Assembly: GCA_973895155.1 (NCBI GenBank)
Contig: OZ316893.1
Span: 20,646,001-20,710,000 of the forward strand
DNA from: Marsupella aquatica
Lineage: Eukaryota; Marchantiophyta
DNA length: 64,000 nt
Direction of reading: 5' to 3'
A program made the position numbers and the translations under genes. The notes under the pieces are model-generated. The model did no database searches. It was not told the DNA's origin and saw nothing but the letters and a program-made list of their open reading frames with translations. Each line of letters starts with the position of its first letter. Position 1 is the stretch's first letter. Positions 59,300 through 64,000 of the stretch are shown here, piece by piece.

Positions 59300-60480
59300 G
59301 TCCATAACTCTATCTTTCTGTGACCCTAGCTAGTAATTAGGGGTCACAAAATTTTGAGCTTTGTGACCCCTACTAATTAGTGTAGTAATTGTAATGTAAC
59401 CTTAGTTACTAAGTTAAGGTCCATCAAATTTTGAGGTTTGAGACCCCTACCAATTAGGACTCTAAGTGTACTCGGGAGTGTACTGTAGTCTTAGCTACTA
59501 AGTTAAGGTCCATCAATTAATAAGGATAATGATCTTAGCTACTAAGTTATTTAAGGTCCATCAAAAAATAAGAATAAAGTCATGGGCTGTCTCCCTGGTC
59601 CTCACTTCTTTTCTTCCTACCCATCATGCGCGAATAAGTATAGGGTTTTTATTGGGTTTAGTGAAATACTTTTAAATTTTGTTGAAGAACATTAGGGTTA
59701 TTTTAATCCAATTTTGAGAATTCTAAGAATCATAGGGTGTTTTAAAATCAAATTTGGGAATATTCTTAGAATATTCCCTTAAGTTAGGGGTAAAAATATT
59801 CCTAAAAAAAACTTTATTGACTTAACTTTTAGGGTGTTTATTCCCCAAAAACTCCGCGTGTGATATGGGACACCCCTTGGATTGAGGCCCCCTCGGGGGT
59901 CTCACTACATGGGGACCTCCCCATCACCTGCGACGTTTTTAGGCCTTGGACCCCCTAAAATGTAAGAAAAAATATTATTTTTTAACCCCTATATTCTTGG
60001 AATATTCTTGGAATATTCCAAAAATTGGATTAAAAAGGCCCTAATGTTCTTATAAGTCTCAAAATTGAATTTAAAAGACCCTATTGTTCTTCTACAAAAA
60101 TTCTTAAGTCTTCCCTTACAACCAATAAAATGACCCTATCCTTCGTCGCACGTGATATGCCATTTTTGTGGAAGTGAAACCCCTAAGGAGGCCCCCAAGG
60201 GCTGTCTAAACAGCAATCGATAACTCCCACGATAACTATTACTGATGTACGTGAACGTCTTCCTAGAGGGGCAGACGGTGACTGCCACGCCCTACTTTTG
60301 CAATGCCCTAATTGTCCTATAACCTACCTAGCTAATAAGTTAACCTATCTAGCTACTAGGTTATACTAGTAAAGGTAACCTACCTAGCTACCAAGTTATC
60401 CTAAGTTAAGGTAGATCAAATTATGGGGAGGGGTTGGAGACCCCTAATAATAGGATGGTACTTATACGGGAATCTGGGAA
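59300..60480. repeat. direct-repeat-flanked region with internal foldback
   Basis: Phrases of the type TAGCTACTAAGTTAAGGTCC occur repeatedly at 59395-59570 and again at 60320-60420, each with ATCAAATT and AGACCCCTA nearby. Between them (59630-60165) is an imperfect inverted repeat. Its left arm, with TAGGGTTTTTATTGGGTT and GAAGAACATTAGGG, pairs with the right arm, read on the minus strand as TAGGGTCATTTTATTGG and GAAGAACAATAGGG. Arms are ~160-190 bp with a G/C-rich centre. This is a foldback or MITE-like insertion. No coding sequence is present. Confidence 0.6.
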
Positions 60481-60524
60481 ATTGCACCAATATGCAAAAA
60501 CATCCACCAATTTGAAGATTTCCT

Positions 60525-60640
60525 CCCTTTATTGGGTTGCTTTGCCTTTGGGATAATGTCTCCTAGTTTGGTCTTTTTTATTCCATTGGGATCTTGTCTC
60601 CAGGTTGGGCATTTTTGTTCCTTGTTATTATTATACTACA
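60525..60640 (+). repeat. LINE-like 3' tail fragment
   Basis: Phrases such as TTTGGGATAATGTCTCC and TTGGGATCTTGTCTCCAGG match the fragments at 14531-14800 (minus) and 39230-39470. It abuts the minisatellite element copy 3. Confidence 0.3.
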
Positions 60641-61925
60641 TCAATGCCCGTGCGTTACACAAAAGATGTTGTGAAGAAAAAATATGTCGCGTCGCCCAAG
60701 ATGTCCGATTAAGAAAAAAAATGTCGTTAAGAAAAAAAATGGTGTCGCCTAAGATGTCGTTACGAAAAAAGATGTTGTTAAGAAAAAAAGATTTGGTGCT
60801 GCCCAAGATGTCATTCAGAAAAATAATGTCATGTCACCCAAGGTGTCATTGGGAAAAAAGATCGTGTCACCCAAGATGTCGTTAAGAAAAAGATGTTGTG
60901 GCACCCAGGATGTCCTTAAGAAAAAAGATATCATGTCACCCAAGATGCCGTCAAGGAAAAAGATGTCATGACACCCAAGATGTCTTTAAGAAAAGTGATG
61001 TCATGTCGCGCAAGATGTCATGAAAAAAAGGTGTCATGTGGCCCAAGATGCCATTAAATTAAGTTAAAAATGTCGTTAAGACAAAAATTGCACAAAACAT
61101 GGTGTGGTGAGAAAAACATGGTGAGGTGAGATATCAAGGTGAGAAAAGAAGTTGAAGTTAGTGAGAAAAAGACGTCGAGGTGAGGAGAAGATGTCAAGGT
61201 GAACAAAGATGATGATGAGAAAAAGAGATGTCAAGCTAAGAAAAAAATATGTCAAGGAGAGAAAAGATGGCGAGATGAGAAAAATATGTGACGATGAGGA
61301 AAAGATGTTGAGGAGAGAAAAGATGTCGAGGGTGAGGGAAACTTGATGTTGTGGTGAGATGAAAACGTGAAAGTGAGAAAAAGGTCAGATTTCTAGATGA
61401 AAAAAATGTCAATGAGAAACAGATTGTTCGGGTGAGGAAAAGAAGCTGAGGTGAGAAAAAATGTCAAGGAGAGAAACAGATGTGAAGATGAGGAAAAGAT
61501 GTCGAAAAGAGAAAATATGTTGAGGGTGAGGGAAAGATGTTGCAATGAGATAAAAATGTTAAGGTGAGAAAAAGATAACATGTCGAGGTGAGAAAATATG
61601 TGGAGGTGATTAAAAGATGTCAAGTCAGGTGAGAAAACATGTCAAGGAGAGAGATGTCAAGTCAGGTGAGAAAACATGTCAAGGAGAGAGATGTCAAGTC
61701 AGGTGAGACATGTCAAGGAGAAAAACAAATGCCAAGGACAGGAGAGATATTGAGGATGAAAAAATGGCTGTGATGAGATAAAGATATCAATGTGAAGAAA
61801 ATGGGGAGATGAGGAAAATATATGAAGGCAAGGTAAAGTTTTATGGTGGTGTTCAACAACACGTGCATTGCACATAGAAATTGGAGATGCGAGATAACGG
61901 TCACCATTGCATAGAGCCTAAGCAC
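60640..61925 (-). mobile_element. minisatellite-cored repeat element, copy 3
   Basis: On the minus strand it begins GGCTCTATGCAATGG at 61917, has TATGTGCAATGCACGTG near 61875, runs through ~50 degenerate CTCACCTTGACATCTTTTT-like units, and ends TTTTGTGTAACGCACGGGCAT near 60650. Within the core, a 40-bp higher-order unit (AAGTCAGGTGAGAAAACATG) is repeated at 61622-61712. The left part of the core (60670-61100) has drifted to a different unit with GTCGCCCAAGATGTC. Confidence 0.7.
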
Positions 61926-61929
61926 AGCC

Positions 61930-62420
61930 TAGTGATAGAAAAAATATGGTTTTTTCAATTTTAATTTTTTAGAGGAGTCAATATTTTATATATTTTATTT
62001 ATATCAACTGTTTTCAAAACTTTAAAGCTAGGACTACAGAAAGAAACTGGTACTTTTGGGTCAGGGCTTTTTTTCCGGACCTAAAGGGACTAGACTCTCT
62101 AATGTGCTGCCCCTTTCCTCTGTTCTCTTGCTTTTTACGTGGAGAACATCATAATGTTTCCGTTTGATTGTTGGCAGTTCGAAATATTACCAATGATTTG
62201 CCAAGGGAAGCTACTTTTAAACCCTATGGTCTAGAGCGAAGCCTCTAGACCTTCACTTTTAACAAAGACAAAAGTGACAATGACTGTTATTAAGGATTAA
62301 GGACAGCACACATGAAGGTGGACAAAAAACAGGGGCTGATGAACAACCGTGACATTGACTCTACATAAAGACAAAAATGAAACAAGGGTGGACAAAAAAC
62401 AAGGATAAGACGAAGGGGAA
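61930..62420. other. intergenic, nothing recognised
   Basis: Two copies of GGTGGACAAAAAACA (about 62319 and 62388) are the only structure seen. Confidence 0.35.
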
Positions 62421-62690
62421 ATAGTATAGAATCTTTCTATTTCAATATTTTTTTGTGTAAAAAACACAAGGATGGAGCAAAGATAAAGGGAAAATAGTAT
62501 AGAATCTTTCTATTTCAATATTTTTTTGTGTAAAAAAACAAGAATGGAGCAAAGATGAAGGGAAAATAGTATAGAATCTTTCTATTTCAATATTTTTTTG
62601 GTGTAAAAAACACAAAGATGGAGCAAAGATGAAGGGAAAATAGTATAGAATCTTTCTATTTCAATATTTTTTTGTGTTCTCATGTCTATT
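62421..62690 (+). repeat. 73-bp tandem repeat, about four copies
   Basis: ATAGTATAGAATCTTTCTAT begins units at 62421, 62494, 62566 and 62640. Each continues TTCAATATTTTTTTGTG; the first three also carry GATGGAGCAAAGAT or a close variant. Confidence 0.9.
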
Positions 62691-62929
62691 TTCAAGGAAT
62701 GGGTGATCCGGCTAGTCTAATTCTAATCCACATGCATCACCCAATGTGCTGCCCCTTTCCGAGGACCGAGCCATGATTGCATAGAGATACGAGGATCACG
62801 AACCAGATAACGAAGAGCTCTTCGTTCCTGTCCGGAATCATGAATTGAATGAGATCAGACAGCTGTTCATGAGAGCACAGTCGACAAGGTGCCATCAGAG
62901 CTCCGAATTTCAGAAACCCACCCTCGTAT

Positions 62930-63441
62930 CTCACTATACCTGTACCCTTCGGATTTGCAGTTACTAGAAAATCCACCGGCGAGGTTTTGTTCAATAGCAC
63001 TCCCAGCTACTCGACTGATGGATTCCCTCTGTTCAATAGTATGGTTTTCAAGGACCAGTATTTGGAAATCTCGACCCAGCTTCAAAAGAATTCGGTTTTG
63101 TTTGGGTTAGGGGAGAGTACCCGACCTGAGGGCCTGCGTTTGGTGGAAGACAAAACTTATACACTCTGGGCCACGGATATTGGCTCCAATATTCCAGACG
63201 TTGATTTATACGGAGCTTATCCATTCTACATGGAGGTGAAGAATGGTGTTGCCCATGGCGTGCTGCTTCTAAATAGTAACGGAATGGACATTCTTTACAC
63301 AGCTGATCACCTCACGTACCGTGTGATAGGTGGAATTTTCGACTTCTACTTTTTTGCGGGCACGACTCCTCTGGCAGTGGTAGACCAGTACACTGAGCTG
63401 ACAGGCAGGCCTGCTGCAATGCCTTATTGGGCCCTCGGTAT
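62930..63441 (+). CDS. GH31 alpha-glucosidase/alpha-xylosidase, N-terminal exon (gene runs off the window)
   Basis: The frame GFAVTRKSTGEVLFN (from about 62950) through SVLFGLGESTR, YTLWATDIG, YPFYMEV, HGVLLLNSNGMDI and PAAMPYWALG is the N-terminal beta-sandwich and first barrel approach of glycoside hydrolase family 31. These enzymes release terminal alpha-linked glucose or xylose, in plants often in the cell wall or vacuole. After ALG a GTATCT donor at about 63441 fits the usual family sequence, which continues in a later exon. The catalytic Asp residues are not in the window. Upstream, LRISETHPR (about 62897-62925) in another frame looks like the preceding family segment, with the ~30 residues normally between it and PFGF missing or in another exon. 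The signal peptide is not found. The gene is either 5'-truncated or has unseen exons. Confidence 0.8.
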
Positions 63442-64000
63442 CTATTCGTTTCCTTCCCTGTGCTAACTAAATGTGGGAAGCGTTTACTTAATGCTAAGGC
63501 CTGGTCGATTGGGTTGCCTTAAACTTTAAATTGCCTCATCGTCCATCTCTTTCACATCTGAATTTCGTCAACTTTTAAAGCTCACTCTAATATTAGTTTT
63601 TGGTATAGTCTGATCAAAATCAACTTGTCCTTTAGTAGAGCTACAGACTATATACTCTCCAGTTAGCCTCCTATATTGGGGCCAGCTTTCTTGATTTTTG
63701 GCTGCCTGAATCTTGGCAGGTCTTGTACATTTTTGTTTCGAGGCCCAAATTGGGTCCCCGAGTTGCCCTGATTTCCTCGGGTGCTTAAGATTCCATTCAT
63801 CTTTGCATCCGCTTTGGACTCTCATTCTCTCGCTTTCTCGTTCAAAGTGTGAGAAGGATCTTTCAAGAGTTCAAATGAAGGAATTTCTGCCCAAGGGAAC
63901 CCAAGGGAACCCAATGGACCCGAAACAGAACACGATATCACTAAAATATGCCAATAGATGTAGAGAAAGCCGGTAGCAAGTACAAAATGAGTGAATGAAG
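63442..64000 (+). other. intron of the GH31 gene or downstream sequence
   Basis: No GH31 exon is recognisable up to the window end. If the gene is intact, this is an intron of at least 559 bp. A short repeat (CCCAAGGGAA twice near 63892) is the only structure. Confidence 0.4.

Overview
The window is nuclear DNA of a land plant. The evidence is split genes with GT-AG introns, a class III peroxidase, a plastid biotin-attachment-like protein with a transit-type N-terminus, an F-box/kelch gene, a glycosylasparaginase and a GH31 glucosidase, embedded in abundant degenerate repeats. I cannot name the species. Compact introns, a peroxidase pseudogene next to its gene, and unusual mobile genes (a ParB-type DNA methyltransferase, a DUF7869-type transposase, a Rep-like HUH relic) make me lean towards a non-seed plant such as a bryophyte or lycophyte. 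That is inference only.

Layout. 1-8.9 kb is a gene-free block of rearranged duplications. It holds two copies of a ~0.5-kb-arm inverted repeat and a small TG...CA element with a 5-bp target duplication. 9.3-10.6 kb is a dead peroxidase copy; 15.4-18.7 kb is the intact peroxidase, whose C-terminus carries a ~180-residue Pro/Ala/Ser/Thr-rich tail. 22.6-23.7 kb is a single-exon F-box/kelch gene with a TATA box. 24.9-34 kb is repeat territory: a minisatellite-cored element, a 287-bp MITE with a perfect 8-bp target duplication, a decayed Rep-like HUH endonuclease gene at 29.1-30.8 kb, and a long-TIR element. 35.6-37.9 kb (minus strand) is a BADC-type gene.

39.9-47.6 kb is the most interesting block. 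It is a candidate mobile element with matching inverted subterminal repeats. It carries a minus-strand DUF7869-type (RNase-H/DDE-like) gene and a divergently transcribed plus-strand gene fusing a ParB-like domain to a beta-class DNA methyltransferase. A ~0.9-kb shared promoter region is crowded with TCATGA palindromes. The methyltransferase frame is open over 955 codons across three exons except for one in-frame TGA.

49.6-53.3 kb (plus) is a probable plastid-targeted membrane protein whose exon model is incomplete. 53.7-56.8 kb (minus) is an intact glycosylasparaginase. 57-62.7 kb is again repeats: a solo LTR, foldbacks and a third minisatellite element. The window ends inside a GH31 alpha-glucosidase/xylosidase gene whose first recognisable exon lies at 62.9-63.4 kb. 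The host genes look like unrelated housekeeping or secreted-enzyme genes with no operon-like relationship. Functional linkage is suggested only for the divergent pair at 40-47 kb.
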